The notes under the pieces are model-generated. The model saw nothing but the letters and a program-made list of their open reading frames with translations. It did not search any database and was not told the origin of the DNA. From Viola odorata (taxonomy: Eukaryota; Streptophyta; Magnoliopsida; Malpighiales; Violaceae): a stretch of 64,000 nt of DNA. Position 1 is the first letter of the stretch. Each line of letters begins with the position of its first letter. Location of the stretch: the NCBI GenBank assembly GCA_963691705.1, contig OY829540.1, positions 71,224,367 to 71,288,366 on the forward strand, written 5' to 3'. The position numbers and the translations under genes are program-made. Positions 1-10,428 of the stretch are shown in pieces.

Positions 1-164
1 AGACCAACATGAAAGGTAGTTCATTTCTATGTGCTCATAAGTCAAAAGTGTGTCCAAACAAGGGGGTTTAAAAACTGGGCAAACACAATTCGAAAATTTG
101 AAAATTTTTTATTTTTCACAAAAGCATGCAATCGACATATATACTAAAATATCACACAAAACAC

Positions 165-208
165 ATAGACCCTCCCCCACACTGAGGCTTCGCATTGTCC
201 TCAATGCG
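165..208 (-). other. G-rich polypurine tract and conserved hairpin of the retrotransposon
   Basis: On the minus strand a GTGGGGGAGGG purine tract (171-181) lies just after a small perfect hairpin, CGCATTG / CAATGCG with a 4-base loop (191-208). This pairing of a hairpin with a GTGTGGGGG run recurs in Athila and Tat elements between the last ORF and the 3' LTR. I see no copy of the 5' LTR sequence between it and the left edge, so either the LTR begins further left or this is not the functional primer tract. Confidence 0.55.
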
Positions 209-304
209 AGAGAGGTGTACAAAACAACCAAGAGAGTTCATATAATAAAAGGAGTGCAAGGAGAAGGGGGAAGGGATAGGAGAATGTTGTTGAGTCTGGG
301 CCAC

Positions 305-1992
305 TTATAAAGGTTGAAGGTTTCTCCTTGCAACTTCCGTCATCAGATCTTGTAATTGCCTCAGAATGGATCGAAGGAGGATGTTGGTCTCTGCTGTGGC
401 AGCAAGGAGAGTTGGATGAACATTCTGTGCAGCTGGAGCACGAGGTGGGTCGTCTTGGGCAGGATGGGTTGGATCGTCTAGGGCTGAACTGGTTTGGCCT
501 GGACGCTTGATCTGGGCAGCAGACGGATAAGTGAAGTTGCCTCCATGTTTAGTGCCAAAAACTTGCTCCTTCACTGGTGTTAAACCTGCACTAAACCTCA
601 AGACACGCTGCTGTGAGAGACACAAATGCCCCATCCCGTCAAGGGTTTTGGGGTCTAGCAATTTACAATCAAGTGGTGTAGACAGATTGCTCGAGGGCAG
701 AACCAAATTATGCTGATTTATAGCAATACACGTTATTAAAGACCCCATAACAGGACTACGAGATATGGCTTGGGCAGTTGTAACAGCAGTAGCAAACCAA
801 AATCCCAGGTTAAGCCTAATCTCATGCTTCATACACCATAAAAAAATAGCTCTTGCATTGACAACTGGCCGGATGTTTGGGGCTTGCCTGAAAAGGTAAA
901 TGCCAGAAATCTATGCAAAATCCGCATTGCAGGGTCAGTAATTTCGTGCCCCTTGGAAGATTTAGCGCTGAACTTTAAATATTTACCGTCGGTCAGTTCT
1001 CGAAAAGCAATATTAGCATCAAAATCACAAGGGTACACAGTATGAGCAGATTTATATGCAGTAGACTCCAATTCATCAATACTCACAGCACCTATCACAC
1101 AATTCAGCTCATTGACAGAAAAATGAGACCATTTTCCCATCAGCCTAAAATTAACAACGTTGGGGGCTGATGGACACGGACCAGTGTTGCTTTTAGGTTT
1201 GAATTGGTCCGAAGCTAGCCAAAATGTGGAATAGAACTCAAGTGAGAGCTCGAAAAAGGTTGGGTGTTCCGAAAAGAACAAAACTTCCCACCCAATACCT
1301 TTCACAAGCTGTCTAACTCGAGAGCCTATTCCCATTTGGTCCAGAAATGAAAAATCAAGGCGCGCGCAAGAACTAACACCTTTTGAATAAAAAATAGCAA
1401 GTCTGTCAAGATAGTGTTTATCATCAAAAGTGAGCCAACCTTTAAGATCGGCGAGTTCAGATGTTTCTGGATTTGTAGTCGGATTGGATGATGATTCAGC
1501 TTTGCGCTTAGTTTTTCTAGGGCTGGCGGACCTTGCTTTTCCATTCTGCTCATCTGTGGCCTTTCTTTTCTTGCTTGCCGGAGCAGTCTGTTCGCCGGCG
1601 TTGGTGGAGACTTCTTCAACTCTGATGGGAAGTGGCGGTTTAGGCTTTTTCTTCACCAAGGTAATTTTTTTTCACTTCTTCGTCTGAGGCTTCTTCATCA
1701 ATGGTGGAGGCCGGTTCAGTGGTTGGGGCAGAAGACCGGTAGATGTTTGGGTTTTGAACCGACCGGCCGGATGAGTAGGGCTTGTTGGTCGCCGGAGTAG
1801 ATCCGGTGACGTCTAGATCTTCATCGGACGGTGGCTGGGAGGAACGGACTCGCCGGAATCTATGGTTTCTTCATCATCGGGTCCGAGATCGGACCGGTGA
1901 GAGAGGGATGAGGATGGATTATTTTGGCCGGAAGTGGGTCTGATGTGTTTATGGGCTACCATTTTAATTCGGGTGGGCCTCTTTGGGGACAT
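305..1992 (-). pseudogene. Athila ORF3 (env-position, putative plant transposon protein domain), broken
   Basis: The reading frame begins at an ATG at 1992 and runs as a basic, Pro/Ser-rich N-terminus, then a globular region (829-1400) typical of the putative plant transposon protein domain of Athila ORF3, then a tail at 305-832. The function of this protein is unknown. It occupies the position of env but I see no clear signal peptide or fusion segment. Three lesions are visible. In-frame stops fall at about 1813 and 1672, and a frame change near 829-832 joins the two ORF pieces across a 4-base ATGA overlap. The open piece at 829-1659 has no ATG of its own, only a TTG, which supports a broken longer ORF over separate genes. 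An intron removing one stop cannot be excluded. Confidence 0.7.
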
Positions 1993-3049
1993 GGTGAAGG
2001 GTATATTTTTTCTAAGGAAGAAGATGGACGTTTGGAAGAGGTGAGTGTTGTCCAACAATGGGTCAAAGCAATGAGAAAAGAAATGGGTGGTGCCGTGCGC
2101 ATGGATGGCATGGCACGGCGCGGAGGAGGAGAGAAGGTTGTTGTCTCCCATGACAAGTTGACAACGTGCTAGGACCTGCAAAAGAAAACAAAATAATAAT
2201 AATAATAAAAAAAAACAATGCTTTCAATTAAAAAAAAACAAGTGGGGAGACAAGAGTGCTGCGGAAATGGTGGGATGCAATGTTTAATTCAAATGAAAGA
2301 TTCCCTGCACAAAAGTAGACAAAAGGAATTAATAAATAGAAAAAGAAATGCGAAAGGAAGGTGAAAGACAGTGCGTAGGAATGGAATATTTTTTTATGCA
2401 TAAGCATGCATGAATAATGGTGCATGACCAACAAAGGTAAGCATGAATTTGTTTTGAATTTTTTTTTTTTTTTTTTTAAAGAAATATTAAAAAGAAATAT
2501 AAAAGGAAACATTTTTTTTTATTATTATTTTTAACATGAAAAAAAAAGAAATATAATTAAAAGATAAAAAAAAGAAAGAAAAAGTGACGTAGAATTTTTT
2601 TTTATTTTTTTTATTTTTTTATTTTTATTATAAAAAAATAAATGCTTATTGCTTGCTTGTGATGAGAGGATGCAGCGTGGATGGTTGGCTCAATTAAATG
2701 GATGCTTTGCTGCACTGCACAAGAAAAAGGGATCAAAATATGCATATGTAAAAAAAATGAAAGACAGACATGCAATAATAATAATAGTACATCATTATGT
2801 TGTCGCGCCGACCAAGAGGGGCACAAACACGTTGAAAATTTGAAAAGGGAGAGGAGGAAAGAAAAAAAACAATGATAAAAGACTATCATTATGTCGTCCA
2901 ACAACTAAGAAAATAATAATAAAATAAAAGAAAGGAATAACGGAAATAATTAAATGAAAGGGATACGAGAAAAAAATAAATGAGGCGTATGGAATGCCTC
3001 CTTGGCTGGCCAATTTTTTTTCCGTCGTGGCCTAGACGATTTTAGGCGT
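1993..3049. other. Non-coding spacer between pol and ORF3
   Basis: This stretch has long A and T runs and purine-rich segments, with no ORF that looks like protein. The listed small frames are low complexity (Phe/Leu-rich or Lys-rich). Athila elements normally carry such an untranslated spacer between integrase and ORF3. The word GTCTAGGGCAAGAC, found throughout the element, occurs at its right edge. Confidence 0.6.
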
Positions 3050-5851
3050 CTAGGGCAAGACTGGTGGATTAGCCACCCTTATTTCATCGGTCGTGAATGG
3101 TTTGAACCCTTCATAGAATGGCTTCAAACGATGACCGTTTACTTTGAAAGCGACGCCCGTGTTTAGGCTCTGGATCTCGACAGCTCCATGGTCATAAACC
3201 GTGGTTACTAGATAGGGACCTGTCCACTTGGATTTTAGTTTTCCTGCAAACAGACGCAAACGAGAGTTGTATAATAGGACTTTCTGTCCAACAGCAAATG
3301 ATTTGGGAATAAGAAGCTTATCGTGTTGAACTTTTGTCTTGTTTTTGTAGATGAGGGCATTCTCATAGGCATCATCTCTCAATTCCTCCAATTCTTGAAT
3401 TTGCAAGCGACGATTTTGGCCAGCTTGGCCTAGATCTGTATTGACCTGTTTGATGGCCCAGAAGGCTTTATGCTCAATCTCCACCGGCAAATGACATGGC
3501 TTGCCATAGACAAGTCGATAAGGAGTCATCCCGATTGGGGTTTTGAAAGCGGTCCGATAGGCCCAAAGTGCATCTCCAAGTTTGGTGCTCCAATCTTTTC
3601 GTGACGGATTGACCGTCTTTTCAAGAATTGCTTTGATTTCTCGGTTGGAAACTTCAGCTTGCCCATTCGTCTGGGGGTGATAAGCGGTAGAGACACGATG
3701 AGTCACTCCGTACTTGTTGAGGAGAGAGTAAACGATTCGGTTGTAAAAATGGGTGCCCCGGTCACTGATTAGGGCGCGTGGTGTACCAAATCGATTGAAG
3801 ATATTGGAGCGTAGAAACGCGACAACCACTTTTGAGTCATCTGTCTTGGTTGCCTTGGCCTCGACCCACTTAGAAACATAGTCGACGGCGAGGAGGATGT
3901 AAGTGTTGCCACAAGAATTCGGGAATGGCCCCATAAAGTCAATACCCCAGATATCGAAGATCTCACAAGAGATGATACCTTTCAAGGGCATCTGGTTGCG
4001 TGCACCAATATTCCCTGTAACTTGGCATCTAGGGCAAGACGCACAATACATGTAACAATCACGGAATAGGGATGGCCAGAAGAATCCAGCTTCGAGAACT
4101 TTCATTGCGGTCTTTTTGGTACCAAAATGGCCTCCCTCTACGGAAGAGTGACAAAACTTTAAGATTGAGGGCACTTCCTCAAGATTCACGCAACGCCTAA
4201 TCACTTGGTCAGAGCAATGCTTCCATAGGTAGGGGCTGTCCCAGATGTAGTATTTCGCTTGCTTCCGAATTCTGGTGCGTTCGCTAGGTGATGCATCCGC
4301 GGGGAAAGAGCCTGTAGCACAAAAATTTGCAATATCCGTGAACCATGGAAATTGGACAGCATGGGCAAGACAGACATGCTCGTCAGGGAAGACATCTCTG
4401 ATTGGCACTAGTGAATTATCATCTTGGGCAGGAAGTCTACTCAAATGGTCTGCGACCACATTCTCTGCACCTTTCTTGTCCTTGATGAGAAGATGAAACT
4501 CTTGGAGGAGCAAGATCCAACGGATAAGGCGTGGTTTAGCACCTGCCTTCGTCAGGAGGCATCTAAGGGCAGAATGGTCGGTGTAGATGATGACGTGGGT
4601 GCCCAAGAGGTACTGACGAAATTTGTCTAGGGCATAAACGACAGCCAGGAGTTCTCTTTCGGTCACCGTGTAGTTTTGTTGGGCAGGATCAAGTAATTTA
4701 GAAGCATAATAAATCACATAGTGTTCTTTGTCTTTCGTCTGCCCCAAGACGGCTCCAAGTGCATGATTGCTGGCGTCGCACATGATTTCAAAGGGGAGGG
4801 ACCAGTCTGGGGCTCTGATGATAGGTGCAGACGTCAGTTTGGCTTTGAGAGTATCAAATGCTGACTTGCATTTGTCATCAAATACAAAATCAGTATCCTT
4901 TTGCAATAGATGACACATGGGTTGAGTAATTTTTGAGAAATCTTTAATGAACCTCCTGTAAAAGCCGGCATGCCCTAGAAAGGAACGGATGTCCCGGACA
5001 CAGGTAGGATAGGGCAAAGACTCAATTACTTCAATCTTTGCTTTGTCGACCTCGATGCCTTTGATAGAGACTATATGGCCCAAGATGAGACCATGATCCA
5101 CCATAAAGTGGCATTTCTCAAAATTCAGAACAAGATTGGTCTCGACGCAACGTTGAAGAATTTTTCGCAAGCTAGACAAGCATTCAGAGAAGGAATTGCC
5201 ATAGACGGTGAAATCGTCCATGAAGACTTCGATGCAATTTTTGACGAATTCGGAGAAGATACTGATCATGCATCGCTGAAAAGTGGCTGGGGCGTTGCAA
5301 AGACCAAACGGCATTCTTCGATATGCAAAAGTGCCAAAGGGGCAGGTGAAGGTGGTCTTCTCCTGGTCGTCTAGGGCAACTGGGATTTGGTGAAAACCGG
5401 AATATCCGTCTAGACAGCAGTAATGGGTCTTTCCCGCGAGGCGCTCCAGCATTTGATCAATAAATGGGAGGGGGAAATGATCCTTCCGGGTAGCCGCATT
5501 TAGACGTCGATAATCAATACACACTCTCCAACCATTCTGGATTCGGGTTGGGATCAGCTCTCCGTCTTGGCCAGTTATAATGGTGATTCCGGATTTCTTG
5601 GGCACAACCTGGACGGGACTCACCCAAGGGCTGTCCGAAATGGGGTAGATCACTCCAGCGTCTAAAAGTTTCAATATCTCATTTTTCACAACCTCCATCA
5701 TAGGAGGATTCAGACGTCTCTGTGGCTGGCGGACCGTTTTGCTTGCGTCCTCAAGATGGATCCGATGGGTGCATAGGTCTGGGGATAAACCTTTTATATC
5801 GGCAATAGTCCACCCTATGGCTGACTTGAACTCTTTGAGCAAAGAAATCAA
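3050..5851 (-). CDS. Retrotransposon pol: reverse transcriptase, RNase H, integrase
   Basis: The frame of about 933 codons is uninterrupted. It copies the element RNA into DNA and inserts it. Visible in order are the RT catalytic box FMDD (around residue 210), the RNase H start MCDAS (around 355), the integrase zinc finger with its His and Cys pairs (around 570-610), and the integrase core with WGIDFMGPF (about 635), DRGTHF (about 695) and the catalytic Glu in GQAEVSNRE (about 733). A basic C-terminal segment resembling the usual Athila integrase tail follows. There is no start ATG at its head. It lies in the same frame as gag-protease and is separated from it only by a TAG at 5852-5854, so expression needs readthrough, or the TAG is a nonsense mutation in what was one polyprotein. 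Confidence 0.95.
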   Translation of the reverse strand: MISLLKEFKSAIGWTIADIKGLSPDLCTHRIHLEDASKTVRQPQRRLNPPMMEVVKNEILKLLDAGVIYPISDSPWVSPVQVVPKKSGITIITGQDGELIPTRIQNGWRVCIDYRRLNAATRKDHFPLPFIDQMLERLAGKTHYCCLDGYSGFHQIPVALDDQEKTTFTCPFGTFAYRRMPFGLCNAPATFQRCMISIFSEFVKNCIEVFMDDFTVYGNSFSECLSSLRKILQRCVETNLVLNFEKCHFMVDHGLILGHIVSIKGIEVDKAKIEVIESLPYPTCVRDIRSFLGHAGFYRRFIKDFSKITQPMCHLLQKDTDFVFDDKCKSAFDTLKAKLTSAPIIRAPDWSLPFEIMCDASNHALGAVLGQTKDKEHYVIYYASKLLDPAQQNYTVTERELLAVVYALDKFRQYLLGTHVIIYTDHSALRCLLTKAGAKPRLIRWILLLQEFHLLIKDKKGAENVVADHLSRLPAQDDNSLVPIRDVFPDEHVCLAHAVQFPWFTDIANFCATGSFPADASPSERTRIRKQAKYYIWDSPYLWKHCSDQVIRRCVNLEEVPSILKFCHSSVEGGHFGTKKTAMKVLEAGFFWPSLFRDCYMYCASCPRCQVTGNIGARNQMPLKGIISCEIFDIWGIDFMGPFPNSCGNTYILLAVDYVSKWVEAKATKTDDSKVVVAFLRSNIFNRFGTPRALISDRGTHFYNRIVYSLLNKYGVTHRVSTAYHPQTNGQAEVSNREIKAILEKTVNPSRKDWSTKLGDALWAYRTAFKTPIGMTPYRLVYGKPCHLPVEIEHKAFWAIKQVNTDLGQAGQNRRLQIQELEELRDDAYENALIYKNKTKVQHDKLLIPKSFAVGQKVLLYNSRLRLFAGKLKSKWTGPYLVTTVYDHGAVEIQSLNTGVAFKVNGHRLKPFYEGFKPFTTDEIRVANPPVLP

Positions 5852-8599
5852 CTAAGCTTCTTCGGCATAGTCTAGACGATTGGAGATAATAACTGGAAGC
5901 GAGTCGTCTGCACCTAGATAGGCATATTTGAGATGCGTTGGAAGAACCTTCAACTCTAGAGTTGGTGCTTGTACAAGGGATGGAGGAAGTTTGGTGTGTT
6001 CCTCATAATAAGGAGAGATAGCAGGTTGAGTGGGGTCGACAAGAGGCTTTTCCTCTAAGGCTGCAACGATGATATGCAACTCTGGAGAAATATTGATCGT
6101 CGAGGCCAAGACGTCCAATGATGCTGACGTGATACTCCTATCTAGGGCAACCTGCAAGGGCTCAAAAGAATTTAAGTCAGCAACTTTATTGACTAAAGGG
6201 TCAATTAAATCAACAAAATTCACACAAGAGAGATCAGAGTCTAAATCGGAAGGGTATCGCATGGCATCCATCATTTTGAACTTGATGATTTCCTCATCAA
6301 ACTCTAGAGAGATAGTTGCATCATGAACATCTATCTTGGCCCTGGCTGTAGCCAAAAATGGTCGCCCTAAAAGAACATCTGTGGCTCTAGCGGATTCTTC
6401 ATTCTCCATGGCGATGACATAGAAGTCTGCGGGAAATAGGAAGTCTCCTACTTGGACCAAGACGTCTTTGATTACACCTTCGGGGTGAATTACGGAGCGA
6501 TCAGCCAATTGGATAACAAGTGGAGTTGGCTCGAGGGGCCCTAGGCCAAGACGGTTGAAAATCGTCGAGGGCAAGACATTAATGCCAGCCCCTAGATCAC
6601 ACATAGCCTTGCCTATATTGACGGTCCCAATGGTACAAGGGATAACAAACATGCCCCGATCCTTGCATTTTGGAGGGATCTTTTGTTGGATAAGGGCAGA
6701 GACATGGACTCCCACACTGATCTTGTTTACCCCGGTCAAGTTGCATTTGTTGGTGCAGAGTGTTTTTAAGAACTTGGCATAGCGAGGCACATTTTTGATG
6801 GCCTGGAGAAGTGGGATATTGACAATAACTTTTTTGAACATATCAAGGATTTCACTATCCTCTTCTTTCTTCTTGGTCTTGACGAGCCTTTGAGGAAAGG
6901 GCGGCTCAAGAATCTTGTGTATATACTCCTGGGTGAATTCTTGTGGGCTTGTGTCACCTCTTGGAGCCATCCCTTTTGGAGATCTAATGCGGTCTTCCAT
7001 TACTTCTGGGAGTTTAGGCCCAATGAACTTGGCTTTGGGGAGCTTCTTGGGCATGATTTCGGTCTCAACTGGTGGACCTTCGTCTAGGCCAGGATGTTCT
7101 CTAGTTGGTAGCTCAAGACCGCTACGAAGCGTCATAGCACAAGCTTCGTGCTTTGGATTTGCCTCTGTCTGGGGCGGCAATCTGCCTTTATTTTTCAATT
7201 CCTTCATGTCCGCGGCCATGATGCTCATTTGTTTTTGTAGATCAGTGATGATGTTCCTATAGTGAGCTACCTCATCAACCGGTGGGGCAGATGAATTGGA
7301 GGTCTGGCCCTGATTGGCTTGATAGAAAGATTGTTGGTTGTTGGGGTGGGTAGATCTAGGCCTGAAATTTTGGGTATTGAAAGGTGGCTGAGGCTGATTC
7401 ATGTACTGATTATGTTGCATTGGCTGTCCTGGACTAGACGCTTGCTGATGGCTGCCCCAACCGGAATTTGGTGGTCTCCACACCTGATTGTAGTTTTGTG
7501 CATATGAGGTCTGATTGTAATTACCAATGACGTTGATACTCTGGATCTCATCAGGGATATGGGGGCACGCATCTGTTGGATGGTCGGTCAAGTTACAAAT
7601 CTGACAAGCCTTGACCTGAACTGGTTGTCCAGGGGTCATGTTCTGAAGCATCCCCATCATAGCGGTTAATTGGGTTTGCATCGCGGCAACTTGGGCATCT
7701 TGCCCTGGATGATTGTTTTCCTCAGGTATGCAATTTCTTGCCATTAACTCTATGGTGGCCTTCGCGGCTGAAGGGGTGAGTCTAGTGATAGCACCACCAG
7801 CAGCGGCGTTGAGCAATGCCTTGTCACGACCTTTGAGACCTTCACAAAAATATTGGATTAGGGCGTGCTCGGTAAGGTTATGTGAGGGGCACATAGCTTG
7901 CATCTTTTTGTAGCGTTCATGGTATTGGCCAAAATCTTCTTCTTTCCTCTGGACTATAGACACCAACTGTTTGCGAGTCACATTAGCCATTTCTGATGGG
8001 TAATATTTTTCAGTGAAGGATTTTGACATTTCTGCCCAAGAATTGATGGAATTTGGGGGTAGATCATAAAACCAGTCTAGGGCATCATCCTTTAGAGACC
8101 ACATGAAGGCTCGGAGTTTGGCATGCTCAATACTAACATTGGGCGGCTTCATGGCGTCGCATACAGAGTGAAGTTGTTGAAGGTGGCGATGAGGATTTTC
8201 CTTGGAAATGCCACGGAAGAGGGGAAGATGGTGCATGACTGCGGACTTGAGCGTCCAGTCATGGGCAACAGTGGGCCAAATGATACAAGTATTGGGTGTT
8301 TCAGGGGCACCATTGAGGTCCTCAATGGTCTGCGGAAGGTTGTCGATATTAGGACGGTCTGCCATAATGAATGTCTCGGGGTAGACAATTGTTGAGTCGT
8401 CTAGGGCAGGATGAATATGGGATGGATCTGGGTGAAGATGATTGTTGGGATCGGTCTGACTAGAGATTTGGCTGTCGAGGGCAGGACGAGGGATTACTCT
8501 ACTAGAGGTTGCTCCTTTGGTCTGTCTTCGAAATTCTCTTTCTGTCTTCGTGAGCTCGTGGTCAAGGGGTAGAAGGTCAGGTGCAGATCTCCTGGTCAT
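5852..8599 (-). CDS. Retrotransposon gag-protease polyprotein
   Basis: I start at the ATG at 8599 (MTRRSAPD). The upstream extension to 8614 begins with TTG. The product is 915 aa. Residues roughly 110-230 match the retrotransposon gag capsid domain (LFRGISKENP, WFYDLPPNS, FTEKYYP). A CX2CX4HX4C zinc knuckle lies near 331-344 and would bind RNA during packaging. After a Gln/Asn/Pro-rich linker, an aspartic protease is present with its active site as DLGA (about 667-670) and the downstream LLGRPFL flap motif. The frame ends in TAG at 5852 and continues without a shift into pol. The gag and protease regions have no other stop, which suggests recent insertion or continued selection. Confidence 0.93.
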   Translation of the reverse strand: MTRRSAPDLLPLDHELTKTEREFRRQTKGATSSRVIPRPALDSQISSQTDPNNHLHPDPSHIHPALDDSTIVYPETFIMADRPNIDNLPQTIEDLNGAPETPNTCIIWPTVAHDWTLKSAVMHHLPLFRGISKENPHRHLQQLHSVCDAMKPPNVSIEHAKLRAFMWSLKDDALDWFYDLPPNSINSWAEMSKSFTEKYYPSEMANVTRKQLVSIVQRKEEDFGQYHERYKKMQAMCPSHNLTEHALIQYFCEGLKGRDKALLNAAAGGAITRLTPSAAKATIELMARNCIPEENNHPGQDAQVAAMQTQLTAMMGMLQNMTPGQPVQVKACQICNLTDHPTDACPHIPDEIQSINVIGNYNQTSYAQNYNQVWRPPNSGWGSHQQASSPGQPMQHNQYMNQPQPPFNTQNFRPRSTHPNNQQSFYQANQGQTSNSSAPPVDEVAHYRNIITDLQKQMSIMAADMKELKNKGRLPPQTEANPKHEACAMTLRSGLELPTREHPGLDEGPPVETEIMPKKLPKAKFIGPKLPEVMEDRIRSPKGMAPRGDTSPQEFTQEYIHKILEPPFPQRLVKTKKKEEDSEILDMFKKVIVNIPLLQAIKNVPRYAKFLKTLCTNKCNLTGVNKISVGVHVSALIQQKIPPKCKDRGMFVIPCTIGTVNIGKAMCDLGAGINVLPSTIFNRLGLGPLEPTPLVIQLADRSVIHPEGVIKDVLVQVGDFLFPADFYVIAMENEESARATDVLLGRPFLATARAKIDVHDATISLEFDEEIIKFKMMDAMRYPSDLDSDLSCVNFVDLIDPLVNKVADLNSFEPLQVALDRSITSASLDVLASTINISPELHIIVAALEEKPLVDPTQPAISPYYEEHTKLPPSLVQAPTLELKVLPTHLKYAYLGADDSLPVIISNRLDYAEEA

Positions 8600-8638
8600 A
8601 CAAACAAAGGACAAAAATTAGTACCGTAAACAATACTG

Positions 8639-8656
8639 TCCCCGGCAACGGCGCCA
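8639..8656 (-). other. Primer-binding site, tRNA-Asp type
   Basis: The plus strand reads TCCCCGGCAACGGCGCCA, which equals the 3' end of plant cytosolic tRNA-Asp. On the element strand this is the complementary site that primes minus-strand DNA synthesis. It lies five bases inside the LTR edge at 8662, the usual arrangement for Athila elements. Confidence 0.88.
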
Positions 8657-9895
8657 AAATTTGATGCGCCGTCAAGACGCGCAATCAAATGTAGAATTTA
8701 TATTCCTGATGGGCTAGATGCACAAATTAATGTATATAGCAGCAAGTCAGGGTCGAACCACAGGGAAAGTGAAGAACAAGATTTAATCTTGGCCTAGATG
8801 TATGACGAGGACAAAATGCACAAGACAGAAAAGTAAGTCTGGGGGGGGGGTTTGGTTGGCCTAGACGAATCTAGCCAACGATGGCAGTTGATGTTTATGT
8901 TAAGACACAATATGAAATTGCAAATAACAAATAATAAGAGAAACAAAACAATAAATAGAAGAACAATAATAAAAGTGGTACAGACGAAGAAGCAAATGGT
9001 ACAGACGGATCAATATAGCAAAGACGAAATTAAAACAAGTTGAAATAGGATATCAAGTAAGAAGGAATTATCGAAACAAGTAGAGACAATAAATCAAGTA
9101 AAGGAGAAATCTTAGCAGGGGTAGACGGTGGATTGCGTCGAGGCCTAGTCGGTCATTGGTGCAAGGATAGACTGTTTTCACGCCATAGACGTGCTATAGG
9201 GATCCTGTTTTCACGTGGATCCCCTACTTCTCTTCTTAAGAAAAGTCACTCCCAAGGTACGCTTATGGGAGTGGCCGTGACACTGCGCCCAAGGTACGCT
9301 TATGGGTCAGACACGCAGGCCCGTGAAGTGGAGAGAAGACACGTCTAGGGCTAGACACTGAGAAGTCTGCCCTAACTGGTTTCTTGCCCTAGACAGATTG
9401 GACCAAACGACATGGTGACTCTGAGCTAGGCGCCTACTCTATTCCATGGCCTCACGTTAGTTATTACCCTGGAAATGACAATATTTATGAGAAACAAGCA
9501 AATAGGTGATCAAACTACCAACAAATCTCACACAAAATGACAATAAGATGGCAAGAAAGCGGATACAACAATGAAAACATTTTAAGAACACTTTGACCTC
9601 CCAACTATCCTCTTGCAATCCTTAAAACACCCCTGCCAAGACTAAGGGATTTAGCCAATCATATTAGAAATTATGCACAAGACGGATGAAAAAAACAACA
9701 TAAAATGGAAAAGAGGTGCAGATGAAAACGAAAATATTTATTGAAACCAATTGGAGCTTGGGGCTCCAATTTCTGGAAAGATAGGGGAAGAACAACTCTT
9801 AATGTTGAAGATGCGGAAATAATTACTCCAAAGCTGAAAATATGAAAGATACACTCAGAAAACAAGCTCTCCCCTAACCATAAGAGTTAAGGGTC

Positions 9896-9903
9896 TATAT
9901 ATA
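9896..9903 (-). promoter_or_regulatory. TATA box of the retrotransposon LTR
   Basis: A perfect TATATATA lies in the middle of the LTR and is flanked by unique sequence. Transcription would run leftward into the primer-binding site and gag. Its position divides the LTR into a U3-like part to the right, with the tandem repeats, and R/U5 to the left. Confidence 0.55.
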
Positions 9904-10080
9904 GTCTAAACAACCCCACTAGGGGACACAATAGGACAGCTGGCTGGGAAGCAAAGTCCTTGATTGGGAAGGAAAGTCTTTGATAGAATCCGGCTAGGAT
10001 CGTCCTAGCCTCTTTTGTCAAACGTCTTTCGGCGTCTAGGTCTGGACATAAGATCTCATCTTGGTCCCGTCGAAATAAGT

Positions 10081-10178
10081 GCGTTTAGCCCAAGACAACG
10101 AAGCTGCGTTTAGGGCAAGACGACATGAAGCTGCGTTTAGGGCAAGACGACGAAGGTGCGTTTAGGGCAAGACGACGC
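10081..10178. repeat. Four-unit tandem repeat in the LTR U3 region
   Basis: Units of 25, 27, 25 and about 21 bases start at 10081, 10106, 10133 and 10158. Each begins GCGTTTAG(G/C)(G/C)CAAGACGAC and most end GAAG(C/G)T. They sit 180-280 bases upstream of the TATA box in the transcribed direction, where LTR enhancer repeats usually lie. Confidence 0.75.
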
Positions 10179-10428
10179 TTTTCCTCAAGTTTCTCCATTT
10201 AGTCCAAATCTACAAAATAGTCGGAAAACAACCCAAATTAGTAGAATCAAGCATGTAATTGGACCTGAAATGAAGGGGAAAACATGTATAAAAAGACACT
10301 ATAACACTTCTTGATGTGGTTGGGATGATGTGGCAAGTTGTTGATGTGTCTTGTTGATGTGGCATCGACAAAGTGTATGATGTGGCATCGAGAAAGTATA
10401 TGATGTGGCACATAACGGTGCCACATCA

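Larger units (their letters stand above)
1..10428 (-). mobile_element. Athila-like Ty3/gypsy LTR retrotransposon, 3' LTR outside the window
   Basis: Read on the minus strand the order is 5' LTR, primer-binding site, gag-protease, RT-RNase H-integrase, ORF3, G-rich tract. That order, an integrase placed after RNase H, a tRNA-Asp-type primer site and an ORF3 of the plant transposon protein type identify the Athila branch of Ty3/gypsy. Gag and pol are open apart from one in-frame amber codon, while ORF3 carries two stops and a frameshift. The element is therefore fairly young but unlikely to be fully autonomous. The outer end of the LTR at 10428 is chosen because the LTR would then start and end with matching TGATG/CATCA, so that edge is inferred. 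The left end and its target duplication are not visible. Confidence 0.9.
8662..10428 (-). repeat. 5' long terminal repeat of the Athila-like element
   Basis: The inner edge is firm: the plus strand shows TGATGCGCC starting at 8662, next to the primer-binding site. The outer edge is proposed at 10428, where the sequence ends GCCACATCA and mirrors the inner end. This gives about 1.77 kb, within the range of Athila LTRs. It contains no protein-coding ORF. It holds a TATA box at 9896-9903, a four-unit tandem repeat at 10081-10178, and several copies of a GTCTAGGGC-type word also scattered through the body of the element. Short repeats of TGATGTGGCA occur at 10360-10428, so the outer end could lie a little to either side. 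Confidence 0.7.

Noticed and set aside
1..170. Possible start of the 3' LTR
   Set aside because: I compared it by eye with the ends of the 5' LTR at 8662-10428 and found no shared word long enough to support it.
829..1659. Treating the 276-codon frame as a complete gene
   Set aside because: Its first codon is TTG and the same frame continues upstream across two stops to an ATG at 1992, so it is a piece of a broken ORF3.
2228..3013. Several small Phe-rich ORFs in the retrotransposon spacer
   Set aside because: They arise from poly-A and poly-T tracts and have no similarity to known proteins.
8841..8850. Run of ten G inside the LTR
   Set aside because: A single homopolymer of uncertain length. 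It could form a G-rich structure but is also a typical place for sequencing error.
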